Translations under genes and position numbers: made by a program
Shown here: one piece after another, positions 53,579-62,382 of the stretch
How the letters are laid out: each line of letters starts with the position of its first letter
Numbering within the stretch: position 1 is the first letter of the stretch
Notes under the pieces: model-generated
What the model saw: the letters and a program-made list of their open reading frames with translations, nothing else
The model's database searches: none
What the model was told of the DNA's origin: nothing
Assembly: GCF_900109045.1 (NCBI RefSeq)
Contig: NZ_FNYL01000001.1
Span: 321,386-385,385, forward strand
Source of the DNA: Dyadobacter sp. SG02
GTDB taxonomy: Bacteria > Bacteroidota > Bacteroidia > Cytophagales > Spirosomataceae
Direction of reading: 5' to 3'
DNA: 64,000 bases

Positions 53579-54991
53579 TTATTGTTGACCCCATTCTGTA
53601 TGGAAAGTACCTGGGATATCGGTACGTTGGTACGTATGCGCGCCGAAGTAATCACGTTGCGCCTGGATCAGGTTGGTCGGCATGTACGCTGTTTTGTAAG
53701 CGTCGAAGTACGCCAGCGACGACATCAAAGCAGCAGCCGGGATGCCCGACTGGGCGGCAAATGCGATCAGTGAACGCGTGTTACCTTCCACAGACTTAAC
53801 CAATGCAGCTACCTCTTGGTTCAACAGAATATTGGACAATTCCGGGGTTTGCTTGTATGCATTCGTAAACACACCGAGGAGCGACGAACGGATAATGCAA
53901 CCACCTCTCCAAACGCTTACTACGTCCGTCAAAGGTATCTCCATTTGCAGGTCTTTCGAAGCCTGGAAGAGCATTGCGAGGCCCTGCGCATAAGCCAGAA
54001 TAGTGGCAAAGTACAATGCATCGTGTACCTGCTGGATCAATACCTCGGTTTCTTCGGAAATAGCTGTGCTTTCGCCGTAAAGCTCAGCCGCAACCGTTCT
54101 TTCATCCTTGTAACCCGAAAGCGTACGCATCGCTACCGCCGTATCGATTACCGGAACAGCCACAGGTAGTTCCATCGAATCCTGCGAAGTCCATTTACCG
54201 GTTCCTTTCGAACCCGCTTTGTCGGAAATCACGTCGACCAGGTCAGCAGCCGATTTATCGTCTTTTTGCAGGAAAATATCGGCGGTGATTTCCACCAGGA
54301 ACGATTGCAGGTCGCCTTCGTTCCAGCTTTTGAATACTTCGTGGAGTTGCTGGTTGCTCAAACCGGCCTTTTTCAGGATCGCGTACGATTCGCTGATAAG
54401 CTGCATGATCGCGTATTCGATACCGTTATGCACCATTTTCACGTAATGGCCGGCGCCTTCCTTTCCAAGATAAGCCACGCAAGGCTCGCCATTTACCTTC
54501 GCCGCAATGGCTTCCAGCATGGGTTGAACATTCGCATAAGCCGCCTTATCGCCTCCGGGCATAATGCTCGGGCCGGTACGGGCACCTTTTTCTCCACCCG
54601 AAACACCGATTCCCATGAAGTGGATTTCCTTTTCACGGAGGTATTTCACGCGGCGGAGCGTATCTGTATAATGGGAGTTTCCTCCGTCAATAATAACATC
54701 GCCTTTTTCAAGAAGCGGTAACAGGGATGCAATGACATCGTCCACCGGTTGACCGGCAGGCACCAGCATCATCACCTTGCGGGGGCGTTGCAACAGCTGG
54801 ATCATCTGGGCAAGTTCCGAAACGCCCTTAACAGTGGTGCCCGGAGTGGCACTGGATTCCAACGCGGAATTTTTAGTTTCGTCCTTATCGAAACCGATAA
54901 CAGAGAAACCATGATCGGCCATGTTGAGTAACAGGTTTCTTCCCATTACACCCAGTCCGATCATTCCAAAATCGAATAAGTTCTGTGACAT
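53579..54991 (-). CDS. gnd: 6-phosphogluconate dehydrogenase, decarboxylating
   Basis: Gnd converts 6-phosphogluconate to ribulose-5-phosphate. The 470-residue protein has the nucleotide site GLGVMGRNLLLNMADHGF, the substrate loop GVSGGEKGARTGPSIMPGG, the catalytic Lys-His-Asn region GHYVKMVHNGIEYA and a C-terminal domain ending in FGAHTYQRTD. It is the first gene of gnd-zwf-pgl, so the whole oxidative branch is expressed from one unit. Confidence 0.97.
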   Translation of the reverse strand: MSQNLFDFGMIGLGVMGRNLLLNMADHGFSVIGFDKDETKNSALESSATPGTTVKGVSELAQMIQLLQRPRKVMMLVPAGQPVDDVIASLLPLLEKGDVIIDGGNSHYTDTLRRVKYLREKEIHFMGIGVSGGEKGARTGPSIMPGGDKAAYANVQPMLEAIAAKVNGEPCVAYLGKEGAGHYVKMVHNGIEYAIMQLISESYAILKKAGLSNQQLHEVFKSWNEGDLQSFLVEITADIFLQKDDKSAADLVDVISDKAGSKGTGKWTSQDSMELPVAVPVIDTAVAMRTLSGYKDERTVAAELYGESTAISEETEVLIQQVHDALYFATILAYAQGLAMLFQASKDLQMEIPLTDVVSVWRGGCIIRSSLLGVFTNAYKQTPELSNILLNQEVAALVKSVEGNTRSLIAFAAQSGIPAAALMSSLAYFDAYKTAYMPTNLIQAQRDYFGAHTYQRTDIPGTFHTEWGQQ

Positions 54992-55099
54992 AGATTAAAC
55001 GTCTTGAATTAAGAAGCTGCAATATCAGGGTTTTTCAAAGACCAGCTCACATCTTTGTTGACATTCTGTTTAAAATTTAAATTCTTCTCGGTATTTTAT

Positions 55100-55156
55100 T
55101 AAATTTGCCTATACTATGGTCATTTCATAGTTAGTTAAATAGTCAATATTAACTAT
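55100..55156 (+). promoter_or_regulatory. Promoter region and inverted repeat before the alpha-galactosidase gene
   Basis: TAAATTTG (55100-55107) matches TAnnTTTG. Downstream, ATAGTTA (55128-55134) and TAACTAT (55150-55156) form a 7-bp inverted repeat just before the start at 55167. A regulator binding here would block transcription or translation start. No regulator gene lies next to it. Confidence 0.4.
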
Positions 55157-55166
55157 ACACATTACT

Positions 55167-57269
55167 ATGTACTACAAATTTATCAAGGCCGCCCTGCTGG
55201 CGGTCCTAGCCTCGTGCAATGCGTTTTCGCAAGACTCGCTTATCATTAAAAACCGCTTCCTGGAAAGAAAATTCACGATTCATGATAATTCTTTCTACAC
55301 ATCGCGTTTCCAGCATCTTCTGACGAACAAAGATTACAGCCGCCCTGGCTCGGAAGAGTTTTATTTTACGATTAACGGTACACCTGTAAGTAGTAACGGC
55401 GCGAACGGTTTATTTAAATACACCAAACATACCTTAACCCGGACGGCCGACGGCATCCAGCAAGTGGCTGTGCAACTGGCCGGCAAACCGGGAACGACTG
55501 CCGAAAGTGTGATAGTGGATTTAAGCTATGAAGTCTATGACGAGTTGCCGGTTGTACGGAAGCAAATCAGCATTACCAACCGTAGTACCAAACCTATCGC
55601 CATCGCCGATCTGGAAGTCGAACGGCTAAATCTTGTCCCTGTTTCTTCCCAACAAAGCGAATTGTACACCAATTACGGCTCCCGGTTCGCCTGGCGGCCT
55701 TACACTGGCGATCACCACGATGCAGCCATTTTTGTGTACAATAATTACGCAAAAGAGGGCTTTATCCTCGGCAATGAGGCGCCCAGCATTCTCAAAAAGA
55801 CGGAGGTTTACGCGGATCACCATCGCATTTCAGTCGGTATGACCAGTTTAACCGATCATTATCCGTTTAAAAAGTGGATCGAACCGCAGGAAACATTTAA
55901 TAGTCCCAAAACTTTCATCTGCCTCGTAAAATCCCAGAAATGGGAAGACGCTTTCGAAGGCCACTTCGCTGACTTCATACGTACACGCCTGGGCGTGAAA
56001 CTCTTCGAGCGGAAAGAAATCCCGTTTACATTCTACAACACCTGGCGACCTTTTTATACCAATATCAATGACACACTCGTCACACAGCTCGCCGACGGCC
56101 TCGAAGGCACCGGCACCGACCTTTTCATTATGGATGCGGGCTGGGAAAACAACTATGGCGACTGGGAGCCGCATCCAAAACGCTTCTCCAACGGCTTGAA
56201 ACCGGTGACTGACCACATCCGCAAAAGAGGAATGAAAGCCGGTCTCTGGATGGGGCTAGCGTCGGTGGACAAAAACAGCAAGCTATATAAAGACCATCCG
56301 GAATGGGCATTGTTCGACAAAAACGGCGAGCCCGCGTACCTGCATGAGGAAATGAAAGGACGCGTCACCATGTCGCTGGCGTCGGGTTATCTCGATTATA
56401 TTTTAGCAAAAATTAAAAAGCACGTTCGCGAGAACGACCTTGCCTACATTAAACTGGACCTCGCCATGGCCAACTCGGCCTATGTGCTCGACTATTCCAA
56501 AAAAGGCGATTACAAATCCGACGGCAAAGGCTACAAAGACCGCGAAAGCTCCTATTATGCCATTTACGAAAAAGCATTGCAGCTCTTCGATGACCTGCAC
56601 AAGGAATTCCCCGACCTGCTCGTAGACTGCACCTATGAAGTATGGGGTGAATATTACATCAATGACTACGCATTGATCGAACATGCCGACTACGACTGGC
56701 TCACCAATTACGACGACGACGCGCCCGTCGGCCCGATCAACATCCGCCAAATGGCCTTCGACCGCAGCCGCGCCATTCCCACAGCGACCAACCTGATCGG
56801 CAACCAGTTTATGGATTCGCCCTATTCTAAATACACATTCCTGTCACTGGCGTCTGTCAAACCGATCCTCGTCGGTGATTCCCGAAAACTCCCGAAAGAA
56901 CTGAAACCATGGTACCTGAAATGGAACACCTGGTTTAAAATGATGGACAAGAAATACCAGTTCACACGCTTCTCGTACGTTTCAGACATCTTTCAGAGGC
57001 CGACTATGAGTAACTGGGACGGTGTGTACAAATTCAACAAGGAGAAGCAGGGCGGCGTGCTGTTCTTTTTCCGGAATGGGTCCGTTGAAAGTTCGCGGAC
57101 GTTTGCATTCCCGTTTGGGGAGCCTGGGAGTCGTTACCGCTTATTCTCTCCGGAAGATGGGAAGGATATCGGTGTGTTCAGTGGGAGGAATTTAACGGAA
57201 AAAGGTATTCAAATACAGATTGAAAAGCAGTTCGACGCGAAGGTATTAGGGATTGAGAAACTAAATTGA
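55167..57269 (+). CDS. Secreted alpha-galactosidase-like glycoside hydrolase (GH36 type)
   Basis: The 700-residue protein has a signal peptide (to about 22, NAFSQ). A beta-sandwich N-terminal domain is followed by a catalytic barrel at about residues 290-600 with FIMDAGWENNYGDWE, GMKAGLWMGLASVDK and the probable nucleophile Asp431 in YIKLDLAMAN. A C-terminal beta domain ends the protein. It fits melibiase-like GH36/GH31-related enzymes that release alpha-galactosides. The exact substrate is not fixed by sequence. It has its own promoter and terminator and no SusCD pair nearby. Confidence 0.88.
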   Translation: MYYKFIKAALLAVLASCNAFSQDSLIIKNRFLERKFTIHDNSFYTSRFQHLLTNKDYSRPGSEEFYFTINGTPVSSNGANGLFKYTKHTLTRTADGIQQVAVQLAGKPGTTAESVIVDLSYEVYDELPVVRKQISITNRSTKPIAIADLEVERLNLVPVSSQQSELYTNYGSRFAWRPYTGDHHDAAIFVYNNYAKEGFILGNEAPSILKKTEVYADHHRISVGMTSLTDHYPFKKWIEPQETFNSPKTFICLVKSQKWEDAFEGHFADFIRTRLGVKLFERKEIPFTFYNTWRPFYTNINDTLVTQLADGLEGTGTDLFIMDAGWENNYGDWEPHPKRFSNGLKPVTDHIRKRGMKAGLWMGLASVDKNSKLYKDHPEWALFDKNGEPAYLHEEMKGRVTMSLASGYLDYILAKIKKHVRENDLAYIKLDLAMANSAYVLDYSKKGDYKSDGKGYKDRESSYYAIYEKALQLFDDLHKEFPDLLVDCTYEVWGEYYINDYALIEHADYDWLTNYDDDAPVGPINIRQMAFDRSRAIPTATNLIGNQFMDSPYSKYTFLSLASVKPILVGDSRKLPKELKPWYLKWNTWFKMMDKKYQFTRFSYVSDIFQRPTMSNWDGVYKFNKEKQGGVLFFFRNGSVESSRTFAFPFGEPGSRYRLFSPEDGKDIGVFSGRNLTEKGIQIQIEKQFDAKVLGIEKLN

Positions 57270-57296
57270 TTCACAGATTTGAACTACGCTGTAAAT

Positions 57297-57330
57297 GTAA
57301 AACAGCCGACATTAGCGTCAGCTGTTTTAC
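57297..57330. terminator. Terminator after the alpha-galactosidase gene
   Basis: GTAAAACAGC at 57297-57306 pairs with GCTGTTTTAC at 57321-57330, with a further GAC/GTC pairing inside. It can work in both directions between the convergent genes. Confidence 0.75.
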
Positions 57331-57380
57331 ATGAAGACCATTCAACTTACCCAAAACGGAAGGTAAAAAACCCGAGCCAA

Positions 57381-58124
57381 TTACTGAGTGTTCCCCGCAT
57401 GCACCCGGAAGGGATCTGTTGAGGGAATGATGCTGGGATGAAACAATAACTTGGCTTCTGCTATGTCCCTATATAGACTATAATTATTCGGAGCCTGGCG
57501 CAGAAGTTTAGAGGTTTCCACATTTTGAAGCAGGAAGTAATTGTTCGCGCCGTCTATTCCATAAGATACATATGTCCCTTTATCAGTTGCGTTGCCCGAC
57601 CAGATATAGCTCGTTCTAAAAGTATAGGTAGCGCCGACGGGAATATTGATACTCACAGGCAAATACGTATCATCCTCAGGAAGCGAAAAATCCTTATAAC
57701 TGGGAAATTCCACGCCACCGGAGTAAACCGTAAAATCCTTGCGAAGGAAATAAGTAGCAGGGCTTGACGGCGGCGGCGCGATCCGTTTAATAGTAACCCT
57801 TACCGGAAGCTCGATAAAAAAGAATAGGCTAGCTGAACTGATAATCCAGTCGGCTAAACTCGGCTCTTTAATTACGACATTCGGACTTGCGGGTGTTGCC
57901 GTGGCATATACCACCGTATCGTGCCGAACCGGACTGTACTCCAAGACATTATAAAATTCGGCTTTAACAAATTCAAATTCACAATCGAATTCCCTCGGAG
58001 TTCCGTCGACGCGGCTGCAATTCGTAACGGGGTCCGGTATGTTGTGATCCTGGCAAGAAAATGCCATGGCTGTGATAAAGACAACCGCGAATGCGATTAC
58101 CCGAAGAAAGGAATAGTGTTTCAT
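57381..58124 (-). CDS. Lipoprotein of unknown function
   Basis: The 247-residue product has a lipobox (AMAFSC, Cys24). It appears to be a beta-rich envelope protein (FVKAEFYNVLEYSPVRHDTV, LPVRVTIKRIAPPPS, GATYTFRTSYIWSG). I know no domain for it. It is transcribed alone, towards the terminator at 57297-57330. Confidence 0.75.
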   Translation of the reverse strand: MKHYSFLRVIAFAVVFITAMAFSCQDHNIPDPVTNCSRVDGTPREFDCEFEFVKAEFYNVLEYSPVRHDTVVYATATPASPNVVIKEPSLADWIISSASLFFFIELPVRVTIKRIAPPPSSPATYFLRKDFTVYSGGVEFPSYKDFSLPEDDTYLPVSINIPVGATYTFRTSYIWSGNATDKGTYVSYGIDGANNYFLLQNVETSKLLRQAPNNYSLYRDIAEAKLLFHPSIIPSTDPFRVHAGNTQ

Positions 58125-58266
58125 TCGTGTGTTTTTTGTAGTGTATGCGCGAAGGTACCTAAAATCTGCGAATCAAGTCGACATTACTTACCATGTGGTT
58201 ACATAAATTTAATAAGCGGCCGTAAATGCGGGGAGGAGCGATAACATCAGGGTAGGATCAAACGCA

Positions 58267-58302
58267 AAATAGCCGCTCCTGATGATTCAGAAGCGGCTAT
58301 TT
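58267..58302. terminator. Terminator after tRNA-Ala
   Basis: AAATAGCCGCT pairs perfectly with AGCGGCTATTT, directly 3' of the tRNA on the minus strand. Confidence 0.75.
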
Positions 58303-58303
58303 G

Positions 58304-58377
<74 letters not shown>

Positions 58378-58510
58378 ATTTCAATTATTGCCGATGGTCA
58401 CTTTTGGCCACACGACCCTCATTTGAGGAGTGCAAAGATGAAACGGAGAATTTTCAGATGCAAGCACCGGCGCGAATTTTATGAATCAAACCGTATCTTT
58501 TCCAACAGCG

Positions 58511-58687
58511 TCACCGCGAGCCCCCGCCAAATGCCTTGGCTAGTAGCCAGATAACGATCGCAACCACGCCTACTACCAGAATTACGCCCGTCCAGACGCC
58601 GGTTTTGAAAATGTCACCGATCAGTTCACAGCTGGTGAGCGTAAATGACAAGAGAAGGATTATCAGAAGATTGATGTAAGCTTTCAT
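58511..58687 (-). CDS. 58-residue lipoprotein with membrane helix
   Basis: Start at 58687 (MKAYINLLIILLLSFTLTSC): lipobox LTSC with Cys20. It continues ELIGDIFKTGVWTG, then a second hydrophobic helix (about 35-51) and ends AFGGGSR. Tiny proteins of this pattern are common in Bacteroidota genomes, with unknown function. It is followed by the exonuclease gene in reverse order (75 bases apart). Confidence 0.7.
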   Translation of the reverse strand: MKAYINLLIILLLSFTLTSCELIGDIFKTGVWTGVILVVGVVAIVIWLLAKAFGGGSR

Positions 58688-58762
58688 GGGAAGGAATCAT
58701 TTAGGTTAGTGATGATTCGCAACCTTCAAAAACCATTCCATGAAAGGTCTGAGGAGCATTAG

Positions 58763-59287
58763 TTATTGGTAAAGATCCATCGGGATCAGGCTGTGTCTGT
58801 CGTTTAGCAGCAATTTTTCAAATAAACGTACGGTCGCTTCCGCATCGCCGTGGGCACGGTGGCGGTTTTCAATCATGATTTCCAGGCTTTCGCAGAGATT
58901 TCCAAGACTGTACGATTTCAGGCCCGGAAAGATTTTGCGGCTCAGCTGAACGGTACAAAGCAAGTCACGCTGGAAGTATTCATCCAACGCACCAAATTCG
59001 CGTTTAAGGAATCCGTAGTCAAACTTCGCATTGTGCGCTACGAACCACGCGTCGCGGGTCATGGCCCTTACGGCATCCTGCACATCATAAAAGGTGGGAG
59101 CATCTTTCACCATTTCGTTATCGATCCCTGTGAGGCGGGTGATAAATGGCGGAATGTACATTTCCGGATTAATCAGTGAGTGAAAAAAATCGACGATCTG
59201 GGCACCATCATGTCTGAAAACGGCAATCTCGGTAATGCGTGAAGTCCCTCCCCCGCCTGTCGTCTCAATATCAACTATCGCATACAT
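58763..59287 (-). CDS. DnaQ-like 3'-5' exonuclease
   Basis: The 174-residue protein has the DEDDh exonuclease motifs: Exo I DIETTG (Asp6, Glu8), Exo II HNAKFDYGFL and Exo III H-AHGDAEAT (His148 region, Asp153). It lacks the PHP or GIY-YIG parts of longer relatives, so it resembles the epsilon proofreading subunit or a free-standing exonuclease. It stands alone on the minus strand. Confidence 0.93.
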   Translation of the reverse strand: MYAIVDIETTGGGGTSRITEIAVFRHDGAQIVDFFHSLINPEMYIPPFITRLTGIDNEMVKDAPTFYDVQDAVRAMTRDAWFVAHNAKFDYGFLKREFGALDEYFQRDLLCTVQLSRKIFPGLKSYSLGNLCESLEIMIENRHRAHGDAEATVRLFEKLLLNDRHSLIPMDLYQ

Positions 59288-59374
59288 TAATTACTCACAC
59301 TGAAATGGTTACTCACTAATACTGTCATCATCCGGAACGTCATCGGAAAGGCTTTGATAATGCAAAAAAACGAA

Positions 59375-59400
59375 AAAATCCCCGCCGAAGCGAGGATTTT
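59375..59400 (-). terminator. Terminator after the tonB-like gene
   Basis: On the minus strand AAAATCC-TCGC, loop TTC, GGCG-GGATTTT with one mismatch, then TTCGTTTTTTT, 40 bases past the TonB gene stop. Confidence 0.7.
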
Positions 59401-59439
59401 CTTCAATAACAGGGAGGCATCTACGCAAGTGGGCAGTGA

Positions 59440-60465
59440 TCAGTCCAGTTGAAATGCGATCGGCAGCGTGAACTTAACCCTCACCGGAACGCCCGCCTGC
59501 TTGCCGGGCATCCAGTCTTTCATCATTTTCACGACTCTTACTGCCTCTTCATCGCAACCAAACCCAATGCCCTTGATTGCGGCCGCATTCTCTATTTTTC
59601 CATCAGAACCTACTGTAAATTGCACGAATACCTTACCTTGAACACCCGCTTGCGATGCTGGTCTCGGATATTTAAGGTTTTTGCGCAGGAATGCCGCCAT
59701 CGCTTCATTTCCTCCCGCATATTGTGGCGACTGTTCTACAAATGTAAGAGTCTCTTCTTTCTTCATCTCGACACCTGCAGCCTCTGCCTTGGGAGCCGGT
59801 ACGTTCACTGCCGGAGGAGTAATATCGGTCACATCATTTGCCCCATCTACCGTTGCTGTTGAAGGTTGCGCGTCGCTGAGGTCCTCTATGGCCGGCGGCA
59901 GCTCTTCAATTTCAACCTTGTTGTCGGGCAGTACTTCTGGTGTCAGCGACTTCACCGTCTTTGGTACAGGCGCAAGTTCCTCTTTCGCTGGTGGCGGAGC
60001 CGGCGGCTCTTCCATGGTGATGTTGACGGTCTCCGCCTCCACGAGCCACGCTACATCGTCCGGCTTGGGGTCAGGAATAAGCTTGGCATAAAGTTTCGGG
60101 AACATCACCAGCAGCAAAAAGAACGCTACGCCCATTACTACCGCCCGCTGGACGGTCTGTCCGTAACCTTTTCTCAGATCATACGCACCGTACGACTTGT
60201 TACGGTTCTCGAAGACGATGTCATTGAGGGATTTTTCCATGGCTAACAGATTTTGATGATCAACACTCAGATTCAGGAGGGTTTGCGCATCAGCTGCATT
60301 TACCATATCCTGGTAAATCTGCTCGAATGGCTTGCCATCCCAAAGACTTTCTTCCGCTTCACAAGCCAGGTGATCGAGGATCTCCGGAAGCAATTCCGGA
60401 TCCAGCTTGTTTGCCTGCAAATACTTGCTTATTTGGTCAATGCGATTTTCCTGAAGGCGTTTCAT
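59440..60465 (-). CDS. TonB-family energy transducer with N-terminal helical prefix
   Basis: The 341-residue protein starts with a helical domain (about 1-75: RIDQISKYLQANKLD, LLPEILDHLACEAEESLWDGKPFEQIY) that I have met before permeases controlled by PadR, not before TonB. A membrane helix spans about 108-125, a Pro/Glu-rich periplasmic linker about 140-235, and a TonB C-terminal domain about 255-341 (YPRPASQAGVQGKVFVQFTVGSDGKIENA, VRVKFTLPIAF). TonB transmits proton-motive force to outer-membrane receptors such as the one at 36969. It follows the padR gene by 39 bases. Confidence 0.9.
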   Translation of the reverse strand: MKRLQENRIDQISKYLQANKLDPELLPEILDHLACEAEESLWDGKPFEQIYQDMVNAADAQTLLNLSVDHQNLLAMEKSLNDIVFENRNKSYGAYDLRKGYGQTVQRAVVMGVAFFLLLVMFPKLYAKLIPDPKPDDVAWLVEAETVNITMEEPPAPPPAKEELAPVPKTVKSLTPEVLPDNKVEIEELPPAIEDLSDAQPSTATVDGANDVTDITPPAVNVPAPKAEAAGVEMKKEETLTFVEQSPQYAGGNEAMAAFLRKNLKYPRPASQAGVQGKVFVQFTVGSDGKIENAAAIKGIGFGCDEEAVRVVKMMKDWMPGKQAGVPVRVKFTLPIAFQLD

Positions 60466-60504
60466 AGATCGATCTGTTTAGAGATTAGCCATGTACCAGA
60501 TTGT

Positions 60505-60858
60505 TTATTCTGTTGCCAGATTTTTTGGGGCCAGCAGTAACCTTACTGCGTCTATAAAACGTTCTAAGTCATTAGTTTTAGTACGGGCGGTTTCATTTCC
60601 GCGGTGCGTCAGGGAATAATATTTCCGAAGACGACCATCCACCTCCACCGACTCGGTCAGCAACAGTCCTTCCTGTTCCAGTTTATGGAGTACGGGATAG
60701 AGCGCACCGAACGTCAGAGCGATAGCGCCGCCTGTTCTGTCTTTTACTTCCTGGGTAATCTCGTAGCCATACATGCGGTCGTGCTCTGCCAGCAAATTCA
60801 ACACGATGGTTTTCAATGTACCCCGTACATACTCGTTACTCGTTGTGTTATTCTCCAT
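60505..60858 (-). CDS. PadR-family transcriptional regulator
   Basis: I set the start at 60858 (MENNTTSNEYVRGTLKTIVLNLL), giving 117 residues; the frame is open for 18 more codons but these cover the promoter. The winged helix reads MYGYEITQEVKDRTGG, LTFGALYPVLHKLEQEGLL and RLRKYYSLTHRG. PadR repressors often control the gene they precede, here the TonB-like gene. A promoter and palindrome lie upstream. Confidence 0.92.
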   Translation of the reverse strand: MENNTTSNEYVRGTLKTIVLNLLAEHDRMYGYEITQEVKDRTGGAIALTFGALYPVLHKLEQEGLLLTESVEVDGRLRKYYSLTHRGNETARTKTNDLERFIDAVRLLLAPKNLATE

Positions 60859-60877
60859 GAGTGAAATTTTTATATAG

Positions 60878-60907
60878 CAAATATATATAAGTTTTTTATA
60901 TATACAA
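60878..60907 (-). promoter_or_regulatory. padR promoter with internal palindrome
   Basis: Minus-strand TTG (60905-60907) and TATATTTG (60878-60885) are 19 bp apart, an excellent Bacteroidota promoter. The spacer is filled by TATATATA-N6-TTATATATA (60882-60904), a palindrome where PadR could bind for autorepression. Confidence 0.6.
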
Positions 60908-60953
60908 TACAAATCTACAAATTTCTTTTGTTGAGGTCAAGGGAAATTTACAA

Positions 60954-61424
60954 CTAACTCTCAGCCAATGGAATAGAGCGATTGATGCGTTCCTCCAGCG
61001 AAATAAAGGTTTCTGTCCGCTGGATACCATTCACTTTCTGGATTTTATCGTGGAGGATCTCCCGAAGGTGTCCGGTATCCCTGCACACGATTTTCAGGAA
61101 GATGCTATAAATACCGGTGGTGTAGTGGATATTCACAACTTCAGGGATCCCTTCGAGCTCCGTCGCCACCTGCTCGTATAACGAACTTTTATCGAGGTAG
61201 ATTCCCAAAAAAGCACTGATATCCCAGCCCAGCTTCGTCGGGTCGATCACGAGCTGGGAGCCTTTCACGATACCCATTTGTTCCAGTTTTTTCATGCGCA
61301 CGTGTACCGTCCCACCCGAGACAAAAACGCGCTTACCGATTTCAGTGTACGGTAACGCTGCGTTCTCAATCAACAGGGAAAGGATGCGCAGATCGGTATT
61401 ATCAATATCTGAATATTTTTGCAT
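60954..61424 (-). CDS. Lrp/AsnC-family transcriptional regulator
   Basis: The 156-residue protein has an N-terminal helix-turn-helix (TDLRILSLLIENAALPYTEIG, VSGGTVHVRMKKLEQMGIV) and a C-terminal RAM effector domain (AFLGIYLDKSSLYEQVATEL, VNIHYTTGIYSIFLKIVCRD). It probably responds to an amino acid. It is divergent from the tRNA-like RNA; the 176-base gap carries promoters for both. Confidence 0.94.
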   Translation of the reverse strand: MQKYSDIDNTDLRILSLLIENAALPYTEIGKRVFVSGGTVHVRMKKLEQMGIVKGSQLVIDPTKLGWDISAFLGIYLDKSSLYEQVATELEGIPEVVNIHYTTGIYSIFLKIVCRDTGHLREILHDKIQKVNGIQRTETFISLEERINRSIPLAES

Positions 61425-61533
61425 TTCGTGTTAAAAGTTTGAATTCTTCGCAACAATTAAGCTCAAAATATGAAAGAATCGTAAATTTTAACAATTTTAA
61501 ATGAAAATATTTTAGAATTCAGATCAGAAGTTT

Positions 61534-61541
61534 TAGTTTTG
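61534..61541 (+). promoter_or_regulatory. -7 box for the tRNA-like RNA
   Basis: TAGTTTTG, an exact TAnnTTTG match 60 bases before the RNA's 5' end, with TTTAG about 19 bp upstream as a weak -33. Between lies the palindrome AGCAATATTGCT (61567-61578). Confidence 0.5.
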
Positions 61542-61600
61542 CAAAACCAAATTATAAAAAGGCCGTAGCAATATTGCTTTTACTTAGTTTGAGATCACAT

Positions 61601-61761
61601 TGTAGGGTGATGAAATTGGCAGCCATGCCCTCCTGTCTCGGGGGTGGTGAATAAGGGATAAACGCGGCATAATGCCGACGCAAGTCGACTGGGGTGGACC
61701 ACCAACAGTATTTGTACCGTAGCTAACCGCACCGTGGGTGGTTCGAATCCCCCTCCTACAG
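61601..61761 (+). ncRNA. tRNA-Leu-like RNA with about 92-nt insert in place of variable arm
   Basis: The 161-nt sequence has both ends of a class II tRNA. The acceptor is TGTAGGG (61601-61607) with TCCTACA (61754-61760). A D-arm with GG (TGATGAAATTGGCAGCCAT) closely resembles bacterial tRNA-Leu. The anticodon arm is CCCTC-CTGTCTC-GGGGG with GTC in the anticodon position, and the T-arm is GGTGG-TTCGAAT-CCCCC with one mismatch. Between 61645 and 61736 lie about 92 nt with their own hairpins (CGGCA/TGCCG; a GCAA-tetraloop stem CGAC/GTCG; CTG-GGT/ACC-CAG). The U1-A72 pair and G73 do not fit leucine identity. It may be a tRNA mimic, an intron-bearing tRNA or a degenerate gene. Confidence 0.6.
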
Positions 61762-61836
61762 CAAAAAAAACTTGACAAGCGATTTTTTTCGTATTAGTTT
61801 TATTTGGTTTTTAGTTTGTTGATGAAGTGTAATTTG

Positions 61837-61874
61837 ACACGCGGGTTCATTTTGAAACCTGCGTGTTTTTTTTA
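61837..61874 (+). terminator. Intrinsic terminator downstream of the tRNA-like RNA
   Basis: ACACGC-G-GGTT, loop CATTTTGA, AACC-T-GCGTGT, then eight T. Together with the -7 box it defines a transcript of about 320 nt that contains the tRNA-like RNA. Confidence 0.8.
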
Positions 61875-61911
61875 CGGCTACATCTAAGGTTCAATCAGGC
61901 TGATTATCAAC

Positions 61912-62211
61912 TCAATGCCACCTACCTCCGACCAATATCGTTCCGATAACAACACCGATCAACGCAACTACAAACAGGATAACCGGCAGCAGCGAAACCA
62001 GGGTTGCTGACCTATCGGATTGAAAATAGAATTTCAAAGCCAGGCTTACAATAAGTAATAGGGAAAGCACCAGTATCGGGTACAAAACTTGCCGGTACTG
62101 TTCCGGATATACATAGGTTTGGTTCTGCCGGGCAAGCAGCAATACTTTGCGGATATAATAGACCAAACCAATCCCCTCAACGGCAATGGCCAGCCAAAAT
62201 ATTATTTTCAT
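61912..62211 (-). CDS. Small membrane protein, three helices
   Basis: The 99-residue product has helices at about 2-20, 43-62 and 72-92 with a charged loop after the first. No motif or family is recognised. It stands alone between the terminator at 61837 and the tRNA-Asp array. Confidence 0.65.
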   Translation of the reverse strand: MKIIFWLAIAVEGIGLVYYIRKVLLLARQNQTYVYPEQYRQVLYPILVLSLLLIVSLALKFYFQSDRSATLVSLLPVILFVVALIGVVIGTILVGGRWH

Positions 62212-62382
62212 GGTGCCTTAATTGATAACCAGCTAAATTATCAACTATAGTGACACTGAGGAATTCTGCTTATCAATCGGAGCCATAAATGAGCGAAGCG
62301 CTGGACTCACTTAAATTTTCTGACCAACCAAATCACCAAACTAACTTAAATGCAAAAAGCCCAGACTCTCTGAGCTTTTGTG

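Noticed and set aside
61645..61736. Group I intron in a tRNA-Leu anticodon
   Set aside because: The extra sequence lies after the anticodon arm, in the variable-arm place, and is too short; I could not find the conserved P3-P7 core elements.
61601..61761. tmRNA as an explanation for the tRNA-like ends far apart
   Set aside because: A tmRNA is about 350-400 nt with a tag reading frame and a characteristic 5' end; here only 161 nt are present, with a complete anticodon arm and no tag frame.
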